64,000 bases of DNA. Origin: Nautilus pompilius (Eukaryota > Mollusca > Cephalopoda > Nautilida > Nautilidae). The position numbers were made by a program, and so were the translations under genes. Under the pieces are notes generated by a model, which was not told where the DNA came from, did no database searches, and saw only the letters and a list, made by a program, of their open reading frames with translations. Of the stretch, positions 10,160 to 20,830 are shown in pieces. Numbering within the stretch: the first letter of the stretch is position 1; each line of letters starts with the position of its first letter. The DNA lies in assembly GCA_018389105.1 (NCBI GenBank), contig JACATO010000121.1, forward strand, positions 627,501 through 691,500, in the 5' to 3' direction.

Positions 10160-10775
10160 CCATCCAAACCCCTCGACACGAGCGGCGAGAGGGAAATCCT
10201 CGAGCACCTGCTTACCCTCCGTCAGAAGAACTGCCAAATCACTTTCACCTGGTGCCCAAGAACATTGCGTGATGCCAGGAAATGAACTGGCGGATGACAA
10301 GGCTAGAGAAGGGGCAGAAGGCGACCAAACAAGGGTGGACTGGCACTACGACGCGGCAAAGGCGGCGATTCGTCGAAACAACCGCAGCGCGCCGATGCAA
10401 CACCCTCGGTTAAAGGAGATCTACGGACAACTGGGGGGGGACTCTCAACCGAAAGGGAGAGGACCACCTGACCCGGAAAGACCAGGCCACCCTGAGCCGA
10501 CTACGAAGCGGTCACCATCCGGAGCTAAAATACTGGTTGAAGAAAATCAACCGTTCCGTCGACGACATCCCGCCGAACATATCCTGACAGACCGCCCTAG
10601 GTTACATGGCCCAAACACCGAACCGATGACCATTCGCATGGCATCGACACAACCGTCCAGAGCCCTGAAGCTGTGGAACTCATGGCTCCAACTTAAAGGT
10701 CTGGACGACGTATCGCAGCCAGGATCCCTCCTGCCCCGTTGGTCAACACCACCACCACCAACAACAACAAGAAAA
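10160..10775 (+). mobile_element. LINE 3' end: RNase H and C-terminal tail, broken
   Basis: Translated pieces follow the order of the polyprotein end of I/Jockey-like non-LTR retrotransposons that carry RNase H. LRQKNCQITFTWCP is followed, one frame over, by EHCVMPGNELADDKAREGAE (10,260-10,320), which matches the W-P-H-GN-ADK(L/A)A signature of the last RNase H motif. LSRLRSGHHPELKYWLKKI comes next (10,480-10,545), a block typical of the tail that precedes a CCHC-like end. The element then runs to ALKLWNSW and a CAC/CAA-rich 3' tail near 10,750. At least three frame changes, one at a run of eight G, show it is dead. No reverse transcriptase or endonuclease part is present, so it is a 5'-truncated copy. 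Confidence 0.8.
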
Positions 10776-10779
10776 GAAA

Positions 10780-11829
10780 TCTTTCCTGGGATTTTAGAGC
10801 ACGCCTTTCTCGCGCTTATAAATGGAAACTAATGTTCGACAACAATCCGTTAGGGTTCATAGGCTGGCGAGCCGCTTTGCCCAGAACGTGGCCTTAAAGT
10901 CTACTTGAAGCACAATTCGCGTCCATGCACGACTCTGCTGCAAAACTGCCTTCAGGTAGAAAGGAAAAAAAACACATCTGTACATCCTAGTGATAGTTAA
11001 TACTGCAGATCGATATTTATTAATGGAACTAATTTATATATCTACACACACACACACACAATTGTAGTAATAATAATTAATTGCACGAAATAAATTGGCT
11101 CAAGGCGAAGTTGTCTGGAGAATTATGCATCACACGCCTGCCATTAGGTGGAGTTCCCGTATGTCAGAGGCTACAGAAGGAAACCTTTGCACGGTGTTCG
11201 TCATTCAATGATAAGCGGGTTCTGTCCAGTGCCTCCAGCTTATATTAAGATAACCTACACCGAGTCCCTACACATCCCCTCAATAGACAGCCAGTGATTG
11301 GTTTCCTGACAGTATATGGAAGAAAAAGAAAAACTTTTAGAATGTTGTTTTATTAGCGAGATTTACTCGAAAAAGTTTGGCAATCATACACTTTTAAATG
11401 GTGACGGAAAGACACCGACTGAACCGCATAATCTGAGATCAGACGACAAGCTGCCTACTCCGTCAAAAAGATATTATATTAAAAATTGATGGGACACTTA
11501 AAACTTTTACATTCTACACTTGGCGACCGGTATAAAGGTCGCCGCAGTGAAATAATTAGATGGATAAACTTTTCTAGACTCAAAGCACTTTGTTCCGGAA
11601 GTATGACGTCATAATCACTTCCCCTTTTCGCTTCGCAAGCGACGACTGCTTTTTCTTGCATGGTTTCTCGCCGTGTGGCTACCTTGTCCTTATTAAATAC
11701 CAGCCGTTCATTTCTGAAAATTTAGCTAAGGAAAAATGTCGTTTAATATGCTTTTTAATTTTTAAAAAAAAAAAAAAAACTCTACAACTCAGTAGAGGTT
11801 CAAAAAGAGTTTAGCTGATCACCTGGAGA
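10780..11829. other. Non-coding stretch
   Basis: It includes a short (CA)n run at 11,044-11,060 and an A17 run near 11,763. No gene was recognised. Confidence 0.45.
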
Positions 11830-12135
11830 ATCAGGCGTCAGTTACCGCGTCACGGGTGGGAGGGAGGTGTTCGAATCGACAGCCCGCATCGCCGTTCGGG
11901 CCCCATCATCCGAAGTCCGAGCGAGCGACCCCTCGCGCCGAACACCGGCAGTTGTGGCAGCCGGTTTAATTGTAAGCGCATATAGACGCGCCTACAATTG
12001 AACATTCTACGTTCCGGCTTGAGATAATTGGTTGCCAGGCCCAGCTGGCAGAAGTGGAAGCGGCGTAGCGGCGTGTTCGCGGCCCCGATGTAAGCTTTGT
12101 CGCTGAGAGGGCGTAGAAAAACCGAACACCTTAGA
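11830..12135 (+). repeat. Possible SINE-like element
   Basis: GTGTTCGAATCGAC (11,869-11,882) resembles a B box. The stretch is GC-richer than its surroundings and ends in ACCGAACACC at 12,118. The same ACCGAACACC word, in reverse complement, lies at the far end of the SINE-like element at 20.7 kb. There is no convincing A box, so membership in that family is tentative. Confidence 0.3.
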
Positions 12136-13767
12136 CAAAGCAAAACAACAATAAAAAAAGATCAGTTTTCGACGTTCAAATGGCAACTGTAGGCTGCTTT
12201 ATGTTATCTGTCACGCGCTTCAATTCTGAAAATTGCGAGTTTTCCGAAGGTCTTTGTCCGACTTGTGCAAGGAAGCTCAGCGTTAAAACAACGCTGGACG
12301 TGTTATACCAACTCAGTCTTGTTAAAACGTGAAATTGTATGAATTGTATACCCAGAAAACCTATAAAATTTTAATAAAAGTTCTTGTAATTAAATGAGAA
12401 TTATATATCGTACCAACGGCTTTTTATACGAACCAAAGGAAATCTGATGGGTTCCATTAGCTTTTTATCTCTTGTCAGCTAAGACGTTTCTGAAGTACCA
12501 AACTCGGATAGACCTGGTTACCGAAAGCGGAGACACCCAACCGGTCGATTAGGGTTAACACCGGATTGCGCCCCGAATGCGGTTTTCTCACGATGCCAGA
12601 TGAATACCTTTCTTGCAGGGATTCCAATGGTTTTGTCTCCTCGATCATGGCCGACAAACAGCTTTCATGGAAAAGTTCCAGCGAAGATTTTGCACTTAAT
12701 TCACGCTTTTTTAAAAAAAAACCTCCCCAGGTTTACGTGCGTTCGACCATAAGAGGCGCGGGTGACCCACCCTTTGCCCCTAGAGGTTAACTGAACTAAA
12801 TTTTGTTGTTCTTGTCGATTATGAGGATTTAAAAAAAACAGATTACCGCGGATAATACTCGGGTTTCTAAGGCCCACAAACGAGCGCTGAATTCAGCTGC
12901 CATAGTTCACCCCTCCCCCCAAACACACACACACCATCAGGTAATGTCATGCTCTCGGGCCGTACATGGTGATTTCTTGGTCAGATAACGATACATTTTG
13001 CCCCGCAGTACGTACCAGTGATTAATCAGGTACGTACACACGAGCTGCCGCTGTTGAAAACCGCAAGAACACTGTTATTACGACTGCCATCTAGCTCTTC
13101 TCAATTAGAAAGGAGGAAATCCATTGTTTACGCGAACAGATCGGGCCCGATCGTACTTATTAAAAGACACTTCGCCAAGTAGTAAACATTTCCAGCATCG
13201 AGAAGGATATCCAGTGGAAATTAAACATTAGACGCGTCGCTGTCGCGGAAGTGGGCAAGTTCACGTAAAATAAATGAGGATTAGTTCTAAAGAAGGGTGC
13301 AGACCTGGTTTCTGTGGTGGGTTACTTTAGTTCTCGCGCGCATGGAAGTCGTGAAAGAGAAAACCCCCATCTCGAAGCCGCTGCTAAGTCGGTGGAACAC
13401 AACTAGAAACCGAAGTTGGAAAGCGCCGCTGTGTACGTGGGCATGGAACGGATGAACGTATCAAGCCACCTGCTGGTAAATGAGTCCTCCCGGCTTCCAA
13501 TCCCAGAGCACGAATTGTGTTCTTGTCTTTACCGTTACCCGCAATTTCCCTACACAATACAATTAAATTTGGCGACAAGAAATTTTAATTAGGCGATCTT
13601 TGATTAGTCTTAAGGATGAAATATGCGTGGAGGCTTGTAAGAACATTTCACAGCTCATTGCTAGAGCCTCTTGTATGGCTAAATGTTAGTGTATATCTTA
13701 GGAATGAGGATTTAACAAGAAACCTTACTGAGCAACATTAACCCTCTGTATGCTGCCACTGCTCTCC
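12136..13767. other. Non-coding stretch
   Basis: Overlapping short frames on both strands at 12,475-12,790 and 13,384-13,578 show no family resemblance. I see no gene. Confidence 0.4.
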
Positions 13768-13878
13768 AGATCTGTATTACTGAGCCATCGGTAGGGAGTG
13801 ACAAACAGTACCTTCCTCGTTAATATAACAATTCTTTATAATAACAAACTCCAACTCCACGTGTTTTGTGTTACGAGT
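13768..13878. repeat. Dispersed repeat, copy 1
   Basis: This block aligns with 18,234-18,349 in the same orientation. Shared words include CAGTACCT, GTTAATA, CTCCAAC and a closing GTGTTTTG..TTACGAG. Divergence is clear but the order and spacing of the words hold. It may be the body of an old SINE or MITE. No ends were defined. Confidence 0.6.
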
Positions 13879-15045
13879 GTATTGTTAAGTACTTTCAACC
13901 CGATGTTGTACGAAAGGGTTAATTAATTCTTCACTGTAATTACTGGTTTCATTAGTAATAATACAATAGGATACTACGGTTAACCCTGTAAACAAATCCT
14001 TATTCTACAGTAAACCTTGTATTAAAAGAAACATATTGTTGGAATTTAAATCTAAATCTAAATACGTTAAACTGATGCTTTGATTATTTAGCAGGTTTCT
14101 GAACTAAACGTATTACTGCATTTTCAAATACGATTAAAACTACTCAAGACTCAGTCGATACAATATCTGGCAATGGTATATTCCAGATTGAAATTTACAG
14201 CGTTGAAAAATGTTTTTGAGTGAAGCGTCTTTAAGGGTTTTGGGCGTTTATTAACGCATATGATCTAAAATTATGTCAGGCCGAGAGAGTTCTCAGAACG
14301 ACGGACTCTTTCTGAAAGAAATGAAATTTTGAATTCTATAAAAGACAGTAAAAGCTATCTGAAAAATAAGCAGCGGGGAAAATGGTTCGTTATTTATTGG
14401 TACAGATAACTCAGCATGAAGAGCTCATTAACCGGAATTTCGCCATTAAAAGCGCGCCCCCAAGAGAGGTCTAAGACAAGCATTGCCAGAAGGAGTCGTA
14501 AAGTCTTTACGGGTCGACAATTCTTCAAAAGGGCGCTTCTGCGGGGAGAAGGGAGCCCTGTATTGCGTTGATAGCCGGTGGCTTTTATCTCTCATGCAAA
14601 ATTTACAAGCAGTTGAGAGGAGAGAATTGCCAATCCATTAGTCGGCAGCGTTCAAGTGGCTAACGATTGGGAATCTTTTAACTTTATTATCTTTTTTAAA
14701 GCTGTAATCAAGAATCGGGAAAATCCACGTAAATGATATGAAAAGAAATTTGAAAATAAAATTATTGGTTTGAATTTCCATGTACTCATAAAAGGAAAGG
14801 AAAAAAACGTTAATAGGGATGTAGAAGTTTTCTTAAAACATCGTTGTTTCATCAGTGGAAATTTATTCTAACTTCTGAAGCAGCATCAACGTTTTTAGCT
14901 AATTTGACAACAATGATTTATCTATCAGAAATTAGATATTAGTAGAAAATAAGCGTAAAAACAGAAAAAAATCGTCAGTAGTTAAAAATGTAAATATCTG
15001 GACAATTACTGATTTGTTTAATTGTAAAAACTTAAAAATATTTGG
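13879..15045. other. Non-coding stretch
   Basis: AT-rich; no supported feature. Confidence 0.45.
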
Positions 15046-15063
15046 ATAATAATAATAATAATG

Positions 15064-15102
<39 letters not shown>

Positions 15103-15124
15103 TAATAATAATAATAATAATAAT
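15046..15124. repeat. (AAT)n microsatellite
   Basis: ATA/AAT triplets with one G and one phase slip. It is one of five long ATT/AAT arrays in the window. Confidence 0.95.
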
Positions 15125-15720
15125 TTCGGTTTTCGATACAAATATTTCCAAACTAGTTTTGCTTGTAAAACGATCTGTATTAATTCATTTTGACCAGGTG
15201 CCGTATTAAAGAGCGACCATCAGTCTTTATCGACAAACCCCTTTGAAGCAAAGAAATTGACTAACTTTATTGCATTTTAGTAAACTGCTCGTAACTGAGG
15301 TTTTCTGTTTAAAAAATATTTGATTTTAAAGGTTACTTAGAGTTTCTCCTTCATCTAGCAAGGTATTTTATTAAATTGATATCTGAGAGTAATTTATTAT
15401 AAATTATAGTCTTTTTTAAAGTTTTATTTTACGGTTCTTCTAAAAAAATATATTTTGACATGTTTTGGTGCGCAGTATTCTAAAGACAACAGATACAACG
15501 CTATTTTTGTGGTCGTTCTGCCTTTCTTTTTCTAGTTGATGGGAATCTGTACGGCACGAGAGAACCCTTTCCGCTTAGTAGGTCCTGGATCATGGGTGGT
15601 GATCCAGGAATATGATGATGATAATGATTTCACTACTATTACACTCTAAATCGTAGAATGCAGACATCACATCTTTTAAACCAACTCTACCGATGTGTAC
15701 GTCTTTAAAACTGCTACAGG

Positions 15721-15860
15721 TAACAAGACTGAAGCAAGGAAACAAACGGTTCCGATCGAGTGTCACGGTGTTCACTCGCCAAGTCGGTCACATGTAACAA
15801 GACTGAAGCAAGGAAACAAACGGTTCCGATCGAGTGTCACGGTGTTCACTCGCCAAGTCG
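15721..15860. repeat. Perfect 66-bp direct duplication
   Basis: Copy 1 is 15,721-15,786 and copy 2 is 15,795-15,860. They are identical, from TAACAAGACTGAAGC to CGCCAAGTCG, and separated by the 8 bases GTCACATG. The flanks differ on both sides. Identity over 66 bases in otherwise diverged DNA points to a recent tandem duplication. Confidence 0.95.
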
Positions 15861-15861
15861 T

Positions 15862-18233
15862 TGCCGCTCGAGGAATATTTACATCTGAAACATTGGTCGA
15901 CCGGGATATTTTGTCTTACTACTAGTTAGTGAGAGTTCTGTACGATTTTAAACTGGTAGAAAAACCCATATAATTACTTGGGAAAATGATTTTTTCAGCT
16001 CGAAATATTTCACTGCTGTCTTCCTGTTTAGTCTTTCACTTTTCTGAAAACGTCTAATCAGGAATCAAGACGACTAGAAATTGTATTAAATAATAAGGTA
16101 AGAGAGAAGTCAGTCAGGATTTACTAATACACGATCTTCGCCACCGAGTTAATCATGAATTCTTTGTAAAACAAAGGTTTAGTCAGAATACACAGAGAAA
16201 TTCTTTGTATGTACTTTAATGAATGCCGTATTTCTATGTCTCCTACTCATTTGGTCATTTGTTATAATTGGTATATTTTGGTTACTAAACATTCACCTAT
16301 ATCTTTCTATGAAATCGATCAAAATTACGAATGTTAAGCGTGGGTGAGGTACGTATCCCCGTCTGAATAATACTAAGATATTTAAGTTGTTCGTCTGATC
16401 TGTTTATACTAATGTTAGAGTTACAAAATACTCTTCTGCCTTATTAATTACGAATCAACAAAGGGTCCAAATCTAAATAAATAAACAGAACTATTCTGTT
16501 ACCCTTTACGAATAATATATTAAAGAAAACACATCCGGCTCAAAGCTTTCCCAGCTGTAATCAGACATTTAAACTTGAAGTGCTCGTGTTTAAATATTTT
16601 CTTACATTTATTTTTTTTGTTTGCAATTTACATGTTTTAAAATTTTCACGTACATTTTTTAAAGTTTCTCCAGAAGTTCATAACCACGATAAATGCAGCC
16701 AACTCATAAATCAGTAGTTGTTTTATTTTTTTAAAAAACACAAAAGCCAACAAACGAAACACGTGGACGGGGGTCCTGATGTAATACACAGCTAATTAGT
16801 TACCACACTGCACGTACAAATCATACACATTACGCCTCCTTACGATTTTCTCTTTGTTTAAGCCAAGTGCAATTATTCGGATAGACTTATAGACGTTTAG
16901 GGGGTTTTATGTGGAAGTTAATGATTCCGAGTACTTACAAGTAACGTTGGACGGTGGAAGAACAAGAAAGAAAAAAAAAATAGGACTCATTTCCTTAAAA
17001 CGTTCGTTCGGTGATACGTGGAGGCTGCCGACACCAGCCGCTAAGGAGCTGAACAGTCTACCAACGGAAGGAAACCGGGTTTTATAGAGCTGCAACTGAT
17101 TCCCCTAATCTTCTCCTCCTAACAATTATATTGTTTGTAGGTTGTGTTTTTTCCTTTGAAAACAGAGTAATGTTGCTGAAAAATAAAACGATGCTGGAAT
17201 TACTATTCCAGAACGGCGGCGAATGTTTATTGGAACCAAGAGTGTTTCAGACTCGCACCAGTTAATCGGGGACCAGAATTCGAGCACTGAAGAAAATAAT
17301 TCTGGGGGGGGGTTTTGTTTGTTTTGGTTTAAATGTCATTACCTCATAACGAGACCTATGTTTTCTTTCTAATCCACCATCTACGTATTTCTTTTCATAA
17401 ACTGAGTATTGCTGAGTGTGCATCTCTCAAAGTCTACAACATAGTTGTATCTTCACAAGAAATTACTACATTAAAGACGTTTGGCATGGAAGCCGAACAT
17501 CTAAACAATACTTAATTTGCTTTATTTATTTATTTTTTTTAAAAAACTCATTTAGTGACTTTATAACATTTACAGGGATCACTCGATATCTTGTGTAAAG
17601 CAATGCAATAATTTTGAGTTCGTAAATGTAAACGTAAAGCAATTTTAGAGTCTTTGTTCTGTGACCTATTTGTGTATAGAAGGCGCTATTTGAAAACTGC
17701 AGAATTCGCATATATTATTGCAATAGAAATAAATAACGTCTACTGTGCGATAATACAAATTTGAAGACAGCGAATCAAAAACATTTCGTTATTGCATACG
17801 CTTCCATGTGAACTAATTCACCAATCTACGTTGCAAGAATTATGTCTTAAGACGACCATTCGAGTGTTTTAATCCAGACATTAATCTTCTACGTCTTTTA
17901 TATCTACTAATAACACCCAGAATTTTTATGTGCTAATGTATGAGACTTACAAGGATCTATTAATGTTTAAAAAGATTTTTTTGAAACATTGTTAAAATTA
18001 TTTATAAGCAGCCAGTTTGCTGCAGAATATAGTGGAAATTTTAATTTTAGTTATTCAGAATGTAAAACTTATGCCAAAGCTGATATTTCACGAAGCATAC
18101 ATACAAAAAAAATATGAACTAACTCTGATCATGGAAATCGAACCAGCGCTTGACTGCTAGAACAACCGTATGGTATTCTGAAAGTCTTCTGCCAAGTCAA
18201 AAAGCTTTTTAAACTCTGTATATTACCTTTCAA
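15862..18233. other. Non-coding stretch
   Basis: AT-rich with many stops. Only short chance frames were seen. A B-box-like CTGGTTCGATTTCC on the minus strand near 18,140 has no matching A box. Confidence 0.45.
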
Positions 18234-18349
18234 ATCTGCATTATCTAGGACAGGTTGAGCCAAACACACAGTACCTCTCATGTTAATACAACCCATTGTA
18301 ACAACATATCCATATATCTCTCCAACCCCAAGTGTTTTGCATTACGAGA
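18234..18349. repeat. Dispersed repeat, copy 2
   Basis: Counterpart of 13,768-13,878, about 4.5 kb away in the same orientation. The clearest shared end is GTGTTTTGCATTACGAG here versus GTGTTTTGTGTTACGAG there. Confidence 0.6.
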
Positions 18350-19330
18350 GAGTTGACTGAATATACAGCCAGTTCAACGCAAATAATAGCCAGAGCTTCT
18401 AGGCTGGAGTTCAAATGCATCCCAGGTGGTATAAGTAAAGAGAAAACAGAAACAAAATACTGAGGGATAAAGAGTGACCCTGGTCGGCTGGGCATGCTGA
18501 TATAATCAACCAAAACAAAAGTGATGGTAGAAGAGTAAAGTTGACTGTAAGTCGGTTTGTTTTGTTTCTATCCGAACGAAAATTCATTTCAGAAATGAAA
18601 ATTCTCTCTCTCTCTCATTTTTCCTTATTCACTTCTCGTTCGCGCGTGAGTGCGTGATTTAAACGCCTCGCTTACAAGGGACGTAAGTCTGGAAGATTTG
18701 GAAGCCTAAAGATAAGATTCAAGAAAACTCTCTGTCATGGTAATGCTCTGTTTCAAAGAGCCAGGAAACATTTGCTCTATAACCGATTTTCCATTTACTT
18801 TACCTTTAAACATTCACTGTAACAGAGCTAGGACCGTTCTGGCAGCCTGAAATTACTTTACCGAGAATTTACACTCTATTTTATTCCGGCCAGGGATATT
18901 AGATAAAGGACCTTTTAACTTGATTAACCAAAGTGAATTCGAAGTAGATACACTTTTCATCCGATCTCTCTGTCGTAGTACGCCATTACGGTGATTGTGT
19001 CTGCCAAACTGCAAGTAGTCATCAAACTACTGAAAGACTGCAGACTCCTTTTAATTGCCATTCCGGGAAGAAGAAGACAGCTCAACGAAGATGGCGCTCA
19101 GATTAACTGCTATAAATTGTGACCGAACCGAAAACAGCTTCGCTTTCACGCCACCTGCAGGCGCAAACAAACTTCCTACTTTTTAAAAAATTTACTTCTG
19201 TATATATTCATAAATGGTAGAATGAAATTTAAAGAAAAACAGTAAAGATTATAAATCTTTAGGAAAATAATAACAACAATTTAAAGCTCTTATAAAGCAT
19301 AAAATGGCTAAATGATTGTTTTGAAGGGGT
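18350..19330. other. Non-coding stretch
   Basis: Contains a short CT run near 18,605-18,620. No gene recognised. Confidence 0.45.
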
Positions 19331-19352
19331 GAGGTTAGGGTTAGGATTAGGG
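19331..19352 (+). repeat. Short interstitial TTAGGG-like run
   Basis: GAGGTTAGGGTTAGGATTAG is a run of about three and a half telomere-type hexamers, one of them altered. It is too short to argue for a chromosome fusion. It could be a break-repair scar. Confidence 0.6.
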
Positions 19353-19699
19353 TCTTCATTGTTAGTGCAAGGTATCGTCAAAAACCTTTCAGAAAGCTTA
19401 ACTAATTAAGATCTAATTAAGCTAACAGAAAATAATAAATTTACTTTAAGGAATAATTAACCAAGATTTTTAAAAAAATTACTCTATTTATTTTGACGTT
19501 CATTACAAAACAACCTGTCAGTTTATTAGAATTTCTGTACTGTTTTAGACTTTGTCTTCACCTGATCTGTAAAGGAACACTAGATTGACCAAATCACGTG
19601 ACAGGTGATCCCTCCAGTACTATAGACAAGCATCCGGAAGTAGCATCATAGTGAGTACACGTGCAGCAGACGTCGCAGTGACCGAGGAGGTGGTTTTGT

Positions 19700-20310
19700 T
19701 GGTGCACTGCTCAAGACATCGGTCAATCGAGTTTATCGACGATTGCAGATGGTGAAACAAACGTCTGCTACGAGTGGGAAACGCGGTCTAAAATACGTAG
19801 TGACAGAGAGAAGAAAGAGGCGGTTAGGCAAGATAATAAGGTCCAACCGTCATCAAACAATAACCAGCTGACAGAGACATTTAATGCTGATATCAATATG
19901 CATCCATCTCCAACCGCACACTGCAAAAAACGTTTGCAACGAAAAGACTGTGGCAGTAGGAGACCAGAGTTACCAACATGAAAGACGCCTTGTATACTGG
20001 ACTAAGAAGAGTAACAAACTGTGAGGCGGTCTGACGAGTCAATGGTCCCAACTGTCCGGTATGCCTCTGGCGGTAGAGTCATAATTTGGGGCGTGTTTTG
20101 ATAGCGCACCCTGAGCACCTTATTTCCATTAAAGGAAAAAAGTGAATGCCTAAGCTATCCCCAGCATCATTCCTAGTTAAGTGCATCTAGTGATGTTCCA
20201 TGTGTACCCCAATGGTGACGGCTGCTTTTATGAAGACAATGTCCTCCATCTACTGTGCTCACAGCTCACATCCCCTGAGAGGCACAAAACACCTGGTTTT
20301 TTCGTTGTAC
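19700..20310 (+). mobile_element. Tc1-like transposase relic
   Basis: Recognisable in order: a helix-turn-helix piece KTSVNRVYRRLQ followed by a basic hook SGKRGLKYVVTERRKRRLGK; the second DNA-binding domain QLTETFNADINMH..SPTAHCKKRLQ; the first catalytic Asp in RRSDESMV (about 20,034); RVIIWGVF, equal to the family's SVMVWG block; and YPNGDGCFYEDNVLH, equal to GDGCFQQDNAPCH with the second Asp kept. One frame change between the two DNA-binding domains and later stops break it. The C-terminal PIE block is lost or unrecognisable. No terminal inverted repeats were placed. Confidence 0.8.
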
Positions 20311-20689
20311 TCACAGTTCTACCATTAGAATTATTTAAAGCTGCGTGTGCTATCGCCGATCACATTTTAAGTTTAACTCTTAAACCATCAGCTCAGCGCA
20401 ACCAGTAAATTAATGAAATTGTCTTTTTTTTTTCAAAAAGTAATAAAAACAAAACAAAAAAGTTTTTTTAAAAAAAAAAAATTGTTTTCTTTCTTTGAAA
20501 TTCATCTGTAATGTTGAGGCAGAAGCTGAAAATTCTAACTCATACTGGAGTGTTTCCAGTTTTCTCGCCAATTAGCTGTTCCGCGATCTGGTCAAGAGTT
20601 AGCCCCGGATTTTCCGACACACCCTGACAGAAATCCGCATTTTCAAACGTGGAAGGAGACTGGGACACTCAGGGGGGGGGGAATTACGG

Positions 20690-20830
20690 TGTTCGGTTAG
20701 TGAAGAAAAATTCCATACCGGAGATGTTCGTTTAATGAAGCCCATCCAGAGGCTGATTCGAACTCAGGATTTCCGCCGCAGTAACCTGGTAGTTTACCAC
20801 CAGTCCGTCGCACCGCTCCTATAGAAGTGT
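20690..20830 (-). repeat. tRNA-derived SINE-like element
   Basis: Read on the minus strand: GGACTGGTGGTAAACTACCA (complement of 20,788-20,807) resembles an A box, and GAGTTCGAATC (complement of 20,755-20,765) is a good B box about 33 bp later. The downstream part ends in ACCGAACACC (20,690s). The head resembles the element at 781 (GGTGGTAA..CTAC). Confidence 0.5.
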
